Assembly (NCBI RefSeq): GCF_002214485.1
Contig: NZ_CP015102.1
Span: 930,001 to 994,000 of the forward strand
Direction: 5' to 3'
Source: Thermococcus pacificus
GTDB taxonomy: Archaea > Methanobacteriota_B > Thermococci > Thermococcales > Thermococcaceae
Length of the DNA: 64,000 nt
Shown: one piece after another, positions 42,943 to 54,352 of the stretch
Position numbering within the stretch: position 1 is the first letter of the stretch
Layout: each line of letters opens with the position of its first letter
The notes under the pieces: model-generated
What the model was told of the DNA's origin: nothing
The model's input: only the letters and a program-made list of their open reading frames with translations
Database searches by the model: none
Position numbers and translations under genes: made by a program

Positions 42943-43033
42943 TTCTCGTTTCTATCATTTTCTGGTGGCGTTTATCCTTGGGACACGTTAAATTTATAAG
43001 CTCGCCGGGATTTATTATTCTCGAGCCCTCCAC

Positions 43034-43121
43034 GCGGGGGTTGCCGAGCCTGGTCAAAGGCGGTGGACTCAAGATCCACTCCCGCAGGGGTTCAGGGGTT
43101 CAAATCCCCTCCCCCGCACCA
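43034..43121 (+). tRNA. tRNA-Leu (anticodon CAA), CCA encoded
   Basis: Class II tRNA. The acceptor stem GCGGGGG pairs with CCCCCGC, followed by discriminator A and a genomic CCA. The anticodon stem GTGGA/TCCAC encloses loop CTCAAGA with anticodon CAA at 43070-43072, reading UUG. A long variable arm (CTCCCGCAGGGGTTC region) and a T-loop with TTCAAAT are present. The promoter TATA (AATTTATAAG) is at 42991-43000. No intron is visible. Confidence 0.96.
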
Positions 43122-43253
43122 TTATAGCCCTTTCTGACGAGAGCGCTGGCGGAAGATAGAGTCTAATTAAATGTGTTAAACTCCCTGACACTTTCTCCTT
43201 GAACACATCACGACTGACCTTTTGCTCTTTCATGGGGAAGGGCACTCTTTAAT

Positions 43254-43301
43254 CAAACTTTGTGGAGCAAAGTTTGTTTGATGGAACTTTGCCCTGCAAA
43301 G
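43254..43301. repeat. tandem palindromic intergenic element
   Basis: Two adjacent stem-loops: CAAACTTTG-TGGAG-CAAAGTTTG (43254-43276, perfect 9-bp arms) and CTTTGC-CCT-GCAAAG (43287-43301, perfect 6-bp arms), sharing the ACTTTG/CAAAGT word. It sits in the 233-bp gap between tRNA-Leu and the DUF357 gene. It looks like a dispersed palindromic element or a degraded insertion next to a tRNA. The rest of the gap shows no gene. Confidence 0.6.
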
Positions 43302-43354
43302 CCACAGGATAAGGTTTATAAGACAGCATCCCAACCACTCGTGAGGCGAGACCG

Positions 43355-43642
43355 GTGGGGCGGGAGATAACCGAGGAAAAGCTCCAGAAGTACTTTAGAA
43401 TCACAGAAGAGGCTCTGAGAACCCTTGAGGTTGCGGTTCATGAGAAAAGCCTGCTCTGGGTCGCCGCACAGGATTTTCTGACGATGGCGAAGAGCTATTT
43501 TGAGGACGCCAAATATTACTACGAGAAGGGCGACTACGTCACAGCGTTCGCGGCGCTGAACTACGCCCACGGCTTTATCGATGCGGGCGTAAGACTCGGA
43601 GTTTTCAGGGGAGAGGATGACCGACTTTTTGCCTTCGGCTGA
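43355..43642 (+). CDS. DUF357 family protein
   Basis: 95-residue all-helical archaeal protein of the DUF357 family: [24 protein letters not shown], then [48 protein letters not shown], a TPR-like helical hairpin. The start is GTG 43355, about five bases after GAGGCGA; there is no better ATG. A TATA-like GGTTTATAAG lies at 43313-43322. The DUF555 gene follows after 10 bp. The function is unknown. Confidence 0.82.
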   Translation: MGREITEEKLQKYFRITEEALRTLEVAVHEKSLLWVAAQDFLTMAKSYFEDAKYYYEKGDYVTAFAALNYAHGFIDAGVRLGVFRGEDDRLFAFG

Positions 43643-43652
43643 GGTGAGAAAG

Positions 43653-44033
43653 ATGGGAGACTACGTCGTCGTTTTGGAGGCGCCGATAATAGTGAGGGAC
43701 GTTGAAACGAGCGAGGATGCGATAAACGTCGCCGTTTCCAAGGTCGCAAAGGCGCTCAACAAGGAGAAGCTCGACTTTGTGAGGGTTGAAATAGGCTACT
43801 CCCAGTGCCCCGTCTGCGGGGCCCACTTCGAGAGCGCCTTCGTTATTGGATCGGTCGGGCTCGTGGGCATGTATCTGACCATAAAGGTCTACAACGCTCA
43901 AACTGTGGAGCACGCCGAAAGGATAGCTAAAGCGGTCATAGGCAAGGCCCTCAAGAAGGTCCCCCTCAAGGTCTACGAGATAAGGGAGCTGACCGAGGAA
44001 GACGAGGGAGACGGCGTCGAGCTGGGGGAGTGA
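43653..44033 (+). CDS. DUF555 (UPF0212) family protein
   Basis: 126-residue archaeal protein of the DUF555 family. It begins GDYVVVLEAPIIVRDVETSEDAINVAVSKV and carries a CPVCGAHFESAFV zinc-knuckle-like CX2C, then YLTIKVYNAQTVEHAERIAKAVIGKAL. The C-terminus is acidic (EEDEGDGVELGE). ATG 43653 has GAGGTGAG upstream. It is cotranscribed with DUF357. Its stop abuts the end of the convergent membrane-protein gene. The biochemical role is unknown. Confidence 0.85.
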   Translation: MGDYVVVLEAPIIVRDVETSEDAINVAVSKVAKALNKEKLDFVRVEIGYSQCPVCGAHFESAFVIGSVGLVGMYLTIKVYNAQTVEHAERIAKAVIGKALKKVPLKVYEIRELTEEDEGDGVELGE

Positions 44034-46673
<2,640 letters not shown>

Positions 46674-46675
46674 CG

Positions 46676-47566
46676 TCAGAAGTCCATTCCAAGCTCGGCC
46701 AGCTCTTCGTCCACTTTTTTCAGTTCTTCCATTCTCTGCAGTTCTCTGTAGAACGCAACCCCAGCGACCCAGATGAACGTGGAGAGGAGGGCGTTGAACG
46801 GGGCTTGGAGGAGTGCCGAGACGTAGGTCCCCGCGTCTGAGGTGAGGAACAGCTCGGTTATGAACGCTATCGGCGCGGATACCATTGCTATTCCAAAGAT
46901 TCCGACCCACACCAGAAGGCCGAAGCCCATGCTCGAAAGTACGTTTCTGAATACCAGCCCGAACGCCTCGAAGGCTGCCCCAATGCTGCCTCTGTCAGCG
47001 TAGAGAGGTATCGCGAGGGCGGACAGGGAAGTAACGAGCGCTCCGATGAGAATCAGAAGGACAATTCCAACGAGGATGAGAACCCCGCCTACGGGAAGGG
47101 TCAGGACTCCCGCCACAATCGGGATGAAGGCAATCCCGATGAACGTAAAGGCGATGAGTGAGTAGACCACGTTTATCACGAACACGCCGGGGAAGTGCCT
47201 CACGCCGTCCAGGATGAGGTCTCTTAGGGCCCTCTCCTCCCCCGCCAGATAGGCGAGTGCCCCCTTGGCAACGCTGTACTCAAAGATCGAGCTCAGGACT
47301 ATCGAGATGAGCAGGTACACTGCCAGGCCCTTCATGAGCTGGAGGAAAACGTCCATCTCGTCCTCGTTTAGGAGGCTCCCGTATTCCTCCACGATGACAC
47401 TGCCCTTCTGTATAGACGTCTGGTTCTGCTCGAAGGGTATCTCGTTAGGGACGAGGTAGGCTCCCATTGGGGCCAGTATGAGTGTGAGTATGAGCGCCAG
47501 CAGGTAGAGCTTTTTGTTCGCCAGTATAAGCGAGAAAGTTTTTACGAAGGCGTCAACCGCTCCCAT
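46676..47566 (-). CDS. membrane protein
   Basis: 296-residue protein with about six hydrophobic helices (KLYLLALILTLILAPMGAYLV, MFVVNVVYSLIAFTFIGIAFIPIVAGVL-type segments, and YLLVWVGIFGIAMVSA-type segments), an acidic periplasmic-side loop, and a short charged tail (EELKKVDEELAELGMDF). It resembles the gene at 44034-44957 in layout. The start ATG 47566 is preceded by GGTGGTG; the longer frame to 47683 runs into the rpS8e promoter. It is convergent with pyrG by 2 bp and divergent from rpS8e. Function unknown. Confidence 0.65.
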   Translation of the reverse strand: MGAVDAFVKTFSLILANKKLYLLALILTLILAPMGAYLVPNEIPFEQNQTSIQKGSVIVEEYGSLLNEDEMDVFLQLMKGLAVYLLISIVLSSIFEYSVAKGALAYLAGEERALRDLILDGVRHFPGVFVINVVYSLIAFTFIGIAFIPIVAGVLTLPVGGVLILVGIVLLILIGALVTSLSALAIPLYADRGSIGAAFEAFGLVFRNVLSSMGFGLLVWVGIFGIAMVSAPIAFITELFLTSDAGTYVSALLQAPFNALLSTFIWVAGVAFYRELQRMEELKKVDEELAELGMDF

Positions 47567-47695
47567 CACACCACCCGTGAGAGTAAAGCTGAAAGGTTTA
47601 AAATCTTTTTGGATGCCTCTAGAAAAGCTTATAAACGGACTCCCGAAAGTGGCGATAGGTTGTAAAACTGATGTCAATCTCATGAGGTGAGAAGA

Positions 47696-48088
47696 ATGGC
47701 CATCTGGCAGGGAAGATCACTTAAGAAGCCCTCAGGCGGAAGGATTATCCTCGCGAGGAAAAAGAGGAAGTACGAGCTTGGCAGGGAGCCGGCCTTCACG
47801 AAGGTTGGCGAGGACAGGGAAAAGAAGAAGATAATCAGGACCTACGGCGGCAACAGGAAGGTCCGCCTCGTTGAGGCCCTCTACGCCAACGTCTTCGATG
47901 GCGGAAAGGGCAAGAAGGTCAAGATCCTTAACGTCGTTGAAAACCCGGCCAACAGGCAGTACGTCAGGAGAAACATAATCACCAAGGGCGCCATAATCGA
48001 GACCGAGGCCGGCAAAGCTATCGTCACCAGCAGGCCGGGTCAGGACGGAGTTGTCAACGCCGTTCTCATAAAGGAAGAGAGCGCCTGA
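47696..48088 (+). CDS. rps8e: 30S ribosomal protein S8e
   Basis: 130-residue small-subunit ribosomal protein. It begins [31 protein letters not shown] with the basic N-terminus, followed by [19 protein letters not shown] and [26 protein letters not shown], all conserved S8e blocks. ATG 47696 has GAGGTGAG upstream and a TATA-like CTTATAAAC at 47629-47637. A monocistronic unit between two unrelated genes. Confidence 0.97.
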   Translation: MAIWQGRSLKKPSGGRIILARKKRKYELGREPAFTKVGEDREKKKIIRTYGGNRKVRLVEALYANVFDGGKGKKVKILNVVENPANRQYVRRNIITKGAIIETEAGKAIVTSRPGQDGVVNAVLIKEESA

Positions 48089-48093
48089 TGGTG

Positions 48094-49008
48094 CTACCGC
48101 CCACAGTATGGGCAGAACTCGAGATGGATGGGCTTTAGGGCCCCGCAGTGTTCACATTTTTCTTTCAACTTTGCACCACAGTTCGGACAGTAGAGGTAGT
48201 CATCTTTTACGGGAAAGCCACAGTTGTAGCATCTTCCCTGGGCGATTCTCCTCTTGTAGACCCTCTCCGGCCTGAAGTATTCCCTCCTGATGTAGTAGAG
48301 GGCGGCAAACGTCGCGAGGGCCCCGAAGAGGCTCAGGCCTATGGTGTGTACTGTGTCCCATATTGCGGACAGTATCAGGTAGAGCAGGAGCAGGGAGGAG
48401 TACGTGACAAACGATGACGTATAGATGTTCTTGTACCTCCTGAGGAGCAGCAGAGACGCGGCAAAGAGGGACAAGACGAAGGTCAGCTTCAGGATCAGAA
48501 CCTTGAGCCTGTATGCCTGATACGCGCGGTTGTACTCTCCGTTCGCCTTGATTTCCAGCTCCCGGATTCTGGAGTTGAACTCCTCGAGCTGAGAATGGAC
48601 TTTCTCGTAGGCACTTTTCGCACCGAGGTACCTGCGGTAGGCCATCTCGTAGGATTCCTTTGCAGTCAAATATTCATCCTCCAGCTGTTTAAGCTTCTCC
48701 CCCGTAACGTTCCCGCTCTCCAGTGCCACCCGGTATTCCTCCCTCCTGAAGAGGTAGAGCCTCTCTGCCTCCGTCAGGTTGGACTCCGTCCCCTTGTAGA
48801 CCTGGAAGAGCTCCTTCTCGAGCTTCGCCAGGCGGCTCTGGTTCTCGTAAAGGTCAGGTATCCCATATTTCTCCTGATAGTACCCATAATCCGGCCTCAG
48901 AGGGACGTTCTCAAGCTCGCGGAGGAAGTTGATGCTAGCCACGAGGAGAAACGCAACGAATAAACTCGCAAGTATCTTCTCAATCCTAGAGTATTCCACA
49001 TGTCTCAC
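48094..49008 (-). CDS. membrane protein with coiled coil and double zinc ribbon
   Basis: 304 residues. An N-terminal TM helix (ILASLFVAFLLVASINFL) is followed by a roughly 130-residue charged helical segment (SRLAKLEKELFQVYKG to EKVHSQLEEFNSRIRELEIK) that should form an extracellular coiled coil. Three TM helices follow, then a C-terminal double zinc ribbon: CYNCG, YCPNCG, CEHCG and FCPYCG. The zinc ribbons would be cytoplasmic with this topology. The family is not recognised, though the double ribbon is common in archaeal membrane proteins of unknown role. The 167 bp upstream hold its promoter and no other gene. Confidence 0.72.
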   Translation of the reverse strand: MRHVEYSRIEKILASLFVAFLLVASINFLRELENVPLRPDYGYYQEKYGIPDLYENQSRLAKLEKELFQVYKGTESNLTEAERLYLFRREEYRVALESGNVTGEKLKQLEDEYLTAKESYEMAYRRYLGAKSAYEKVHSQLEEFNSRIRELEIKANGEYNRAYQAYRLKVLILKLTFVLSLFAASLLLLRRYKNIYTSSFVTYSSLLLLYLILSAIWDTVHTIGLSLFGALATFAALYYIRREYFRPERVYKRRIAQGRCYNCGFPVKDDYLYCPNCGAKLKEKCEHCGALKPIHLEFCPYCGR

Positions 49009-49175
49009 CTAATAAGAATACGTGCTCAAAGTATATAACCCCTCCGACGGGAACCTTTACGTCACATTTTTGGCACGTTATGAAACCTGCAAGAGGGAGT
49101 ATGCTGCAACAGGCCTTGTGAAAAGGGTGGAAGCGCGAAAATAGGAAGAATTGGTGGGGCGAAAGTGTGAGGGGC

Positions 49176-50252
49176 TCAAAACTCCTCTTCCCTGTACTTC
49201 CTGAGTTCCCGCTCCATGATCTTCCTCGCCTGTTCCTCGACCATCGGCTTAACCAATTCGACGACGCGCCGCTTTAGTTCATCAAGCCCCTCGCCGTTGA
49301 GCGCCGAAATCCTCAGCGGTTCGAGGCCCTTGGCCATAACGAACTCCTCGATTGCCTTTATCTTCTCCTCGTCTGCAATGTCCACCTTGTTGAGCACCAC
49401 TATGAACGGAAACTCCCCGAACTCGCGGTGGATCTCCTCGAAGAGGTGGATCTGCTCCTCTATCGGGTAGCCGCAGTACTCGCTGGGGTCGAAGATGTAG
49501 ACGATGACCTTTCCGAGGTGCTTCAAAGCGAGTATCGCCTGCCTCTCCACCTCGTTCCTCTCGCTGAGCGGCCTGTCAAGAAGGCCAGGTGTGTCTATGA
49601 CCTGGTACTTGAGGTGGTGCTCCTCAAACTGGCCGACGTTTATGCCCTTGGTGGTGAAGGGGTAGCTCGCCACCTCGGGCTTCGCGTTGGTCAATGCCCT
49701 CAGGAGAGTGCTCTTGCCCACGTTCGGGTGGCCTGCTATGACCACAGTGGGAAGCTCTAAATCGACAACTGGAAGATCCTTCAGCACATTCCTCGCCTGG
49801 TTGAGGTACTCGAGGTCATCGGCGATGCTCTTTATGACATCCGCGACGCGGCCGTAGAAGCTTCTCCTGACCTTGGCTATCTCAGCTGGGTCCCTAAGAT
49901 AGCGTATCTTCTCGACGTGGCGCTTTTCAAGCTCCCGTATCGTTTTTATTGCCCAGTTGACCCTTCCAAGGGAGCGGTGGAACTGGTCCCTGTCGACCAG
50001 AGTGTCCACAAGCTCGCGGTAGAACTCAGGCAGTTCTGAAACACCGGGCGTTCTGTCAAGGAGCTTTCTGAGGTTATCCCTTACGACGTTGGAAACTGTT
50101 CTAACGCGAAGCTCCTCCCTCTCCCTCGCCTTGGCCCTTGGTCCCCCTTTGGGTGTGAGGGCTGAGGCGGCCTTCTCCGCCCTTCTGAACGCCTTGTCGA
50201 TGAGCTCGTCAGCGGTAAGAACCGTCGGCATCTTTTCGAAAGGGTTCTTCAT
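49176..50252 (-). CDS. NOG1/Obg-family GTPase (ribosome large-subunit assembly)
   Basis: 358-residue GTP-binding protein of the NOG1 type. An N-terminal helical domain (NPFEKMPTVLTADELIDKAFRRAEKA) is typical of NOG1. The G motifs are G1 AGHPNVGKSTL, G3 DTPGLLDRPLSERNEVERQA and G4 NKVD, with a C-terminal helical tail. NOG1 proteins act in late large-subunit maturation. ATG 50252 follows GGTGAG. It lies apart from nmd3 in this window but serves the same process. Confidence 0.88.
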   Translation of the reverse strand: MKNPFEKMPTVLTADELIDKAFRRAEKAASALTPKGGPRAKAREREELRVRTVSNVVRDNLRKLLDRTPGVSELPEFYRELVDTLVDRDQFHRSLGRVNWAIKTIRELEKRHVEKIRYLRDPAEIAKVRRSFYGRVADVIKSIADDLEYLNQARNVLKDLPVVDLELPTVVIAGHPNVGKSTLLRALTNAKPEVASYPFTTKGINVGQFEEHHLKYQVIDTPGLLDRPLSERNEVERQAILALKHLGKVIVYIFDPSEYCGYPIEEQIHLFEEIHREFGEFPFIVVLNKVDIADEEKIKAIEEFVMAKGLEPLRISALNGEGLDELKRRVVELVKPMVEEQARKIMERELRKYREEEF

Positions 50253-50313
50253 CTCTCTCACCTCTCCTTTCTCTCGCGATGCTTAGCTTTTCGGCCGGGT
50301 ATTTAAAGGTTCG

Positions 50314-51120
50314 CTAAAACTCGATGGTCTTTCCCACGTGGAGGTGCTCCACTCTCTCTCCGAGCTTTGCCTTCAGGTATGCGTAGGAGTCAACGCCCGT
50401 GCAGTGGCCGGCGTAGAGCTTCTCTGCATCTATCTCCTCTGCCACTTCGTCCAGGATATCTCTCTTGGCCCCTATGAGGTGGAACCCCCCTATAAGGGCC
50501 TTAACCGGCTTCCCGGCGACGTCTTCTGCGTGCCAGGCTATGTTGAGGACACCTGAGTGCCCGCACCCAGTGACCACGGCGACCTTTTCACCAAGGTCTA
50601 CTATCAGCGTCATGTCATCCGGGACGGCGTCCTTCACGAGCCTCTCCTCCTCTTCAACGTATCCCACAGCCCTGTCCCACGTGCGCCTCGCTATCTCGCC
50701 CGAGCTCCAGAGGCCAGGTGCAAACTCGAAGGGCTTCCCGTTTAAAACGAACTCCGCCCCAAGTTCTTCAAGCTCCTCTTTGGTGAAGGGTATTCCAATC
50801 TCCCTCCTGTGCGGCTTGAGGGCCACCCTACGCCTGAAGATTTCCGGGTGTGCGATGACCTTAACCGGCCTTCCCCTTGCCTTGAGGAAGTCCTTCAGCC
50901 CGCCGGTGTGGTCGTAGTGACCGTGGGTTATGAAGACGTAGTCGATGTCTCCAGGCCCGACTCCAAGCTCCCCCATGTTGCTGAGGAGAACCCTCCCATC
51001 TGTCCCGGTGTCAACGAGCACATTAACTCCGTCCAGTTCCACCAGGGCTGAGAAGCCATGTCCTCCGAGAAGGCCCTTCTTAAAGCCAGAGTGGTTCTCA
51101 TATAGGATGGTTAGCTTCAT
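50314..51120 (-). CDS. metallo-beta-lactamase-fold hydrolase (MptA/DHPS-like COG1237)
   Basis: 268-residue MBL hydrolase. The metal-binding HGHYDHTGG motif is at about residue 66, with DTGTD before it, GCGHSGVLN in the middle and GGFHL plus YAGHCTG near the end. This layout matches COG1237 proteins, some of which are annotated as 7,8-dihydropterin-6-yl-methyl-beta-D-ribofuranosylaminobenzene 5'-phosphate synthase. The actual substrate is unknown. It diverges from the UppP-like gene; the shared promoter region is about 56 bp. Confidence 0.82.
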   Translation of the reverse strand: MKLTILYENHSGFKKGLLGGHGFSALVELDGVNVLVDTGTDGRVLLSNMGELGVGPGDIDYVFITHGHYDHTGGLKDFLKARGRPVKVIAHPEIFRRRVALKPHRREIGIPFTKEELEELGAEFVLNGKPFEFAPGLWSSGEIARRTWDRAVGYVEEEERLVKDAVPDDMTLIVDLGEKVAVVTGCGHSGVLNIAWHAEDVAGKPVKALIGGFHLIGAKRDILDEVAEEIDAEKLYAGHCTGVDSYAYLKAKLGERVEHLHVGKTIEF

Positions 51121-51176
51121 CCAAAATCCCTCGAAAAGTTTATGTTCCAGCTCGTTAAAATCCTTTTGTGGTTACC

Positions 51177-51992
51177 ATGGTAGCATCTCTGGATTATATT
51201 TCGCCCCTAATCTCTGGAATCATCGTGGCCCTGACGTCGTGGTTTCCCATAGGGTCCGGCGGGTACGCCGTCTCACGCCTGCTCGAGGCTGTAGCTCCTG
51301 TGTACGGTGATTACCTCGTCCCCTCCTACATGGGGGTTATCTTCGCGGTTCTTTTCTACTTCAAGGATCTGATAGGTCCGGACACCCAGAAAGCCCTCGT
51401 AGGTCGCTTCAGCTCCACCATCAAGTATTTTGTCTACGCCGCGATATTCACCGTGCTCGTGGGATATCCCCTCGCCCGTGGACTGGGGGGTTCCCTGGGC
51501 CCCAGAACCTCCGATCTGGTAAACGCCGTCATAGGCGCCGGGCTGGTGGTTGTGGGGGTGATATACTGGAAGCACCTCAGAGCGCCCCTTGAAGATGTTG
51601 AAGAGCGGGTAAGGGAGGACGAGGAGGACACCACCCTCATCGACGCCCTTATATCGGGGGTAGCTCAGGGGGTTGCCCTCATCGGGGGCATCTCCAACGT
51701 GGGGCTTGTTCTCCTGGGGCTTTCAAGCACTGGCATCAATATAAAAAAGGCCCTGGAGCTCACCTTCGTCGTTGCCCCAATCTACCTAACCATGAAACTC
51801 CTTTTTATGGGTGGCGGGAGCCCGGAGCTTCCGGTGTCCCTGCTCTTCACAGCGTTCGTGGCATCCTTCATCACGAGCATCCTCACAATGAGGGCCCTGC
51901 TTAAGGCCGCCGAGGCCTTGGGGAGAGAGACGTTCCTCGTCCTGTTCGGTTCGGTGTCCATCATCGTCTGCCTGATGGGGGTGATAATTTGA
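51177..51992 (+). CDS. degenerate UppP/BacA-like membrane protein
   Basis: 271-residue polytopic membrane protein aligned by eye with undecaprenyl-diphosphatase (UppP/BacA). ISGIIVALTSWFPIGSGGYAVSRLLE matches the family's VEGLTEFLPVSSTGH block, and QGVALIGGISNVGLVLLGLS matches the QCLALWPGFSRSGATIS block. The catalytic Glu pair, the SSxGH serine/histidine region and the RSG arginine all appear replaced, so canonical phosphatase activity is unlikely. ATG 51177 is chosen; GTG 51168 is possible. The stop overlaps the downstream nucleotidyltransferase start (TTGA). It may have become a lipid carrier flippase-like or regulatory protein. Confidence 0.72.
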   Translation: MVASLDYISPLISGIIVALTSWFPIGSGGYAVSRLLEAVAPVYGDYLVPSYMGVIFAVLFYFKDLIGPDTQKALVGRFSSTIKYFVYAAIFTVLVGYPLARGLGGSLGPRTSDLVNAVIGAGLVVVGVIYWKHLRAPLEDVEERVREDEEDTTLIDALISGVAQGVALIGGISNVGLVLLGLSSTGINIKKALELTFVVAPIYLTMKLLFMGGGSPELPVSLLFTAFVASFITSILTMRALLKAAEALGRETFLVLFGSVSIIVCLMGVII

Positions 51993-53248
51993 AGGGGGTT
52001 ATTCTTGCCGCGGGTAAAGGTGAAAGGCTCCGTCCGCTCACGGACGACAGGCCGAAGGTCATACTGAAGGTCGCCAACAGACCTATAATCGATTACGTGC
52101 TTGAGAACCTCGACCCGTTTGTGGACGAGTTCATAGTCGTAGTCCGCTACGAGAAGGAGAAGCTGATAAAGGCCCTGGGCGACGAGTTCAACGGGAAGCC
52201 GATAACCTACGTGGAGCAGCTGCCAGGAAAAGGGACGGCAAAGGCGATAGAGTCCGCGAAGGGAAGCGTTGGGGACGAGGAGTTCATCGCAGTCAACGGG
52301 GACATATACTTTGAGATAGACGGCGTTAAGGAGCTTGTCTCAACCTTCAGGAAGGAGAAGGCCGATGCGGCTTTGCTCGTCAAGGAGTTCGACGACCTGA
52401 GCCAATTCGGCAAGATAGAGGTTGAAGGGAACCGTGTTAAAGCCGTTCTTGAGAAGCCGGGGAGGGTTTCCGGCTACGCCAACCTTGGGGTCTACATCTT
52501 CAGGCCAGAAGTGTTCGAGTTCATCGAGAAAACTCCCCTGAGCGAGCGCGGGGAGTACGAGATAACCGACACCCTCAATCTCATGATTGAGGAGGGGAAA
52601 ACCGTTGTGTATGCCCCCTACTCAGGTTACTGGAACGACATAGGCCGTCCCTGGAACCTGCTCGAGCTCAACGAGTACCTGCTCAAGACCAAGCTGAGGC
52701 ATTCAATAAGAGGCATAGTCGAGGAAGGGGCAACGATAGTCCCGCCTGTGGAGATAGGTGAGGGGACGGTAGTCAGGAGTGGGGCCTACATAATCGGTCC
52801 CGTCAAGATAGGGAAGAACTCACGCATAGGGCCGAACTGCTTCATAAGGCCCTACACGAGCATAGGCGATAACTGCCATGTCGGCAACGCTGTGGAAATA
52901 AAGAACTCCATAATAATGGACAATTCCAACGCGCCGCACCTCAACTACGTGGGCGACTCCATAATCGGCGAGAACTCAAACCTCGGTGCCGGAACGATAA
53001 CAGCAAACTTACGGCACGACAGGGGCAACGTCAGGGTTGAAATCAAAGGAAAGCTCGAGGACAGCGGGAGGCACAAGCTCGGGGCGATAATCGGCCACGG
53101 AGTTAAGATAGGCATAAACGTGAGCATCTATCCTGGAAGGAAGATAGGCAGCGGTTCCTTCATAGGGCCTGGCGCAATAGTTGACAGGAACGTTCCTCCA
53201 AAGAGCCTGCTTATCGTCAAACAGGAGAAGGAGGTGCGCACGAGATGA
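51989..53248 (+). CDS. bifunctional sugar-1-phosphate nucleotidylyltransferase / acyltransferase (GlmU-like)
   Basis: 419 residues. The N-terminal nucleotidyltransferase domain (about 1-230) has GVILAAGKGERLRPLTDDRPKVILKVANRPII, AVNGDIYFE and NDIGRPWNLLELN. The C-terminal left-handed beta-helix (about 245-410) has hexapeptide repeats (VEIGEGTVVRSGAYIIGPVKIG and onward, with HLNYVGDSIIGENSNLGAG). This fits archaeal GlmU-like enzymes producing UDP-GlcNAc or dTDP/UDP-sugars. The start is TTG 51989, which overlaps the upstream stop (TTGA) behind GGGGTGATAA. The DUF835 membrane gene follows with an ATGA overlap. Confidence 0.9.
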   Translation: MKGVILAAGKGERLRPLTDDRPKVILKVANRPIIDYVLENLDPFVDEFIVVVRYEKEKLIKALGDEFNGKPITYVEQLPGKGTAKAIESAKGSVGDEEFIAVNGDIYFEIDGVKELVSTFRKEKADAALLVKEFDDLSQFGKIEVEGNRVKAVLEKPGRVSGYANLGVYIFRPEVFEFIEKTPLSERGEYEITDTLNLMIEEGKTVVYAPYSGYWNDIGRPWNLLELNEYLLKTKLRHSIRGIVEEGATIVPPVEIGEGTVVRSGAYIIGPVKIGKNSRIGPNCFIRPYTSIGDNCHVGNAVEIKNSIIMDNSNAPHLNYVGDSIIGENSNLGAGTITANLRHDRGNVRVEIKGKLEDSGRHKLGAIIGHGVKIGINVSIYPGRKIGSGSFIGPGAIVDRNVPPKSLLIVKQEKEVRTR

Positions 53249-54348
53249 CGTGGGACACAATAATCGCATACCTCAACATCATCTCCAGGTGGGCACTCTT
53301 TATAGCCGTTCTCCACAAAGCCTACCAGACGAGGGAGAAGGGGTGGGCACTCCTCACCACCGCCTTCTTCATCGATGTGATGGACATAGAGGACTACGTC
53401 CTCGGCCCGCTTGGGATGACCATTAATTCCCGCGCATATGAAGTGGCTTCAACAATCCCCAACTTCTTCATTGCGATACTCCTCGTCTGGGGCGCAATCC
53501 ATCTCAAATACGGCAGTAGTAAGCTGAAGCACGTCCTCTACATCTCAGGCGTAACGGTTGTGGCATACGTCTGGATCTTCCTGCTCGCAACTGACCTCAT
53601 AGAGAGCCCCTCTATCCGTGCCTCAGTCCCCTCTTTACTATTCGGGCTGGCCTCCATCTACTTTGGGAGGGTGCTCCTGAACTACGTGGTCTCGTCGCAC
53701 TGGATTGAAAAGCTATTCCCGTGGGGGCTTATTCTCCTTGGTGCACTCAACTTAATCTATCCCATTGCGAGGTTCATCGACTGGTTTGCACCGATAGGGT
53801 TCCTCTTAGGGGCAGTATTCAGGTTTATCGCCGCAATTGGAGCCCTTAAGTTCGTGTTCTATCCCGTAAGTCCTGTAACTTCCGAGACAGAGCTTGACAT
53901 AAAGCCAGGTGCTTTCATGCTCCGCTCCAAGGAAGAAGTTCTCTCCAAGTTCGGAGAGTTCTACGCAAAGCCCGGAACCGTTTTAGTCACAAGGGAGGAT
54001 ATCAAGGAGCTTTCCCAGCGGGCTCATCCCGAGACGCTAGTGTTCTGGATAACCCGCTCCGCAGAGGGCAAGCTGAGTGAGTCGCCAACGGTCTACGCCA
54101 CAAGCCCGACAAGGATAGACATCCTCACGGACCTCATAGCAAAGGCAGTGAGCCAGGGATATCACGTGGTTTACATAGACGCCTTTGAGTACCTGATGCT
54201 GGAAAACAGCTTTGAGAACGCGGTCAAGTTCCTGCTCAACGTCAAGGACAGGGTTATAAGCTCGGGCGGGACGCTGATACTCGTTATCAACCCAGACACT
54301 CTCACAGAAAGACAGAGGAAGATAATAGAAAGGGAGTTTGGCGAATAA
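53245..54348 (+). CDS. multi-TM protein with C-terminal DUF835 domain
   Basis: 367 residues. The first about 215 form six to seven hydrophobic helices (IISRWALFIAVLHKAY, LLVWGAIHLKYG and others). The rest is a soluble domain (MLRSKEEVLSKFGEFYAKPGTVLVTRED, GYHVVYIDAFEYLMLENSFENAVKFLLNVKD, LILVINPDTLTERQRKIIEREFGE), the DUF835 family, a P-loop-like fold seen at the C-terminus of many archaeal membrane sensors. It is the third gene of a tight operon with the UppP-like and GlmU-like genes. A sensory or regulatory role in envelope sugar metabolism is inferred from context only. Confidence 0.75.
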   Translation: MTWDTIIAYLNIISRWALFIAVLHKAYQTREKGWALLTTAFFIDVMDIEDYVLGPLGMTINSRAYEVASTIPNFFIAILLVWGAIHLKYGSSKLKHVLYISGVTVVAYVWIFLLATDLIESPSIRASVPSLLFGLASIYFGRVLLNYVVSSHWIEKLFPWGLILLGALNLIYPIARFIDWFAPIGFLLGAVFRFIAAIGALKFVFYPVSPVTSETELDIKPGAFMLRSKEEVLSKFGEFYAKPGTVLVTREDIKELSQRAHPETLVFWITRSAEGKLSESPTVYATSPTRIDILTDLIAKAVSQGYHVVYIDAFEYLMLENSFENAVKFLLNVKDRVISSGGTLILVINPDTLTERQRKIIEREFGE

Positions 54349-54352
54349 GGCC

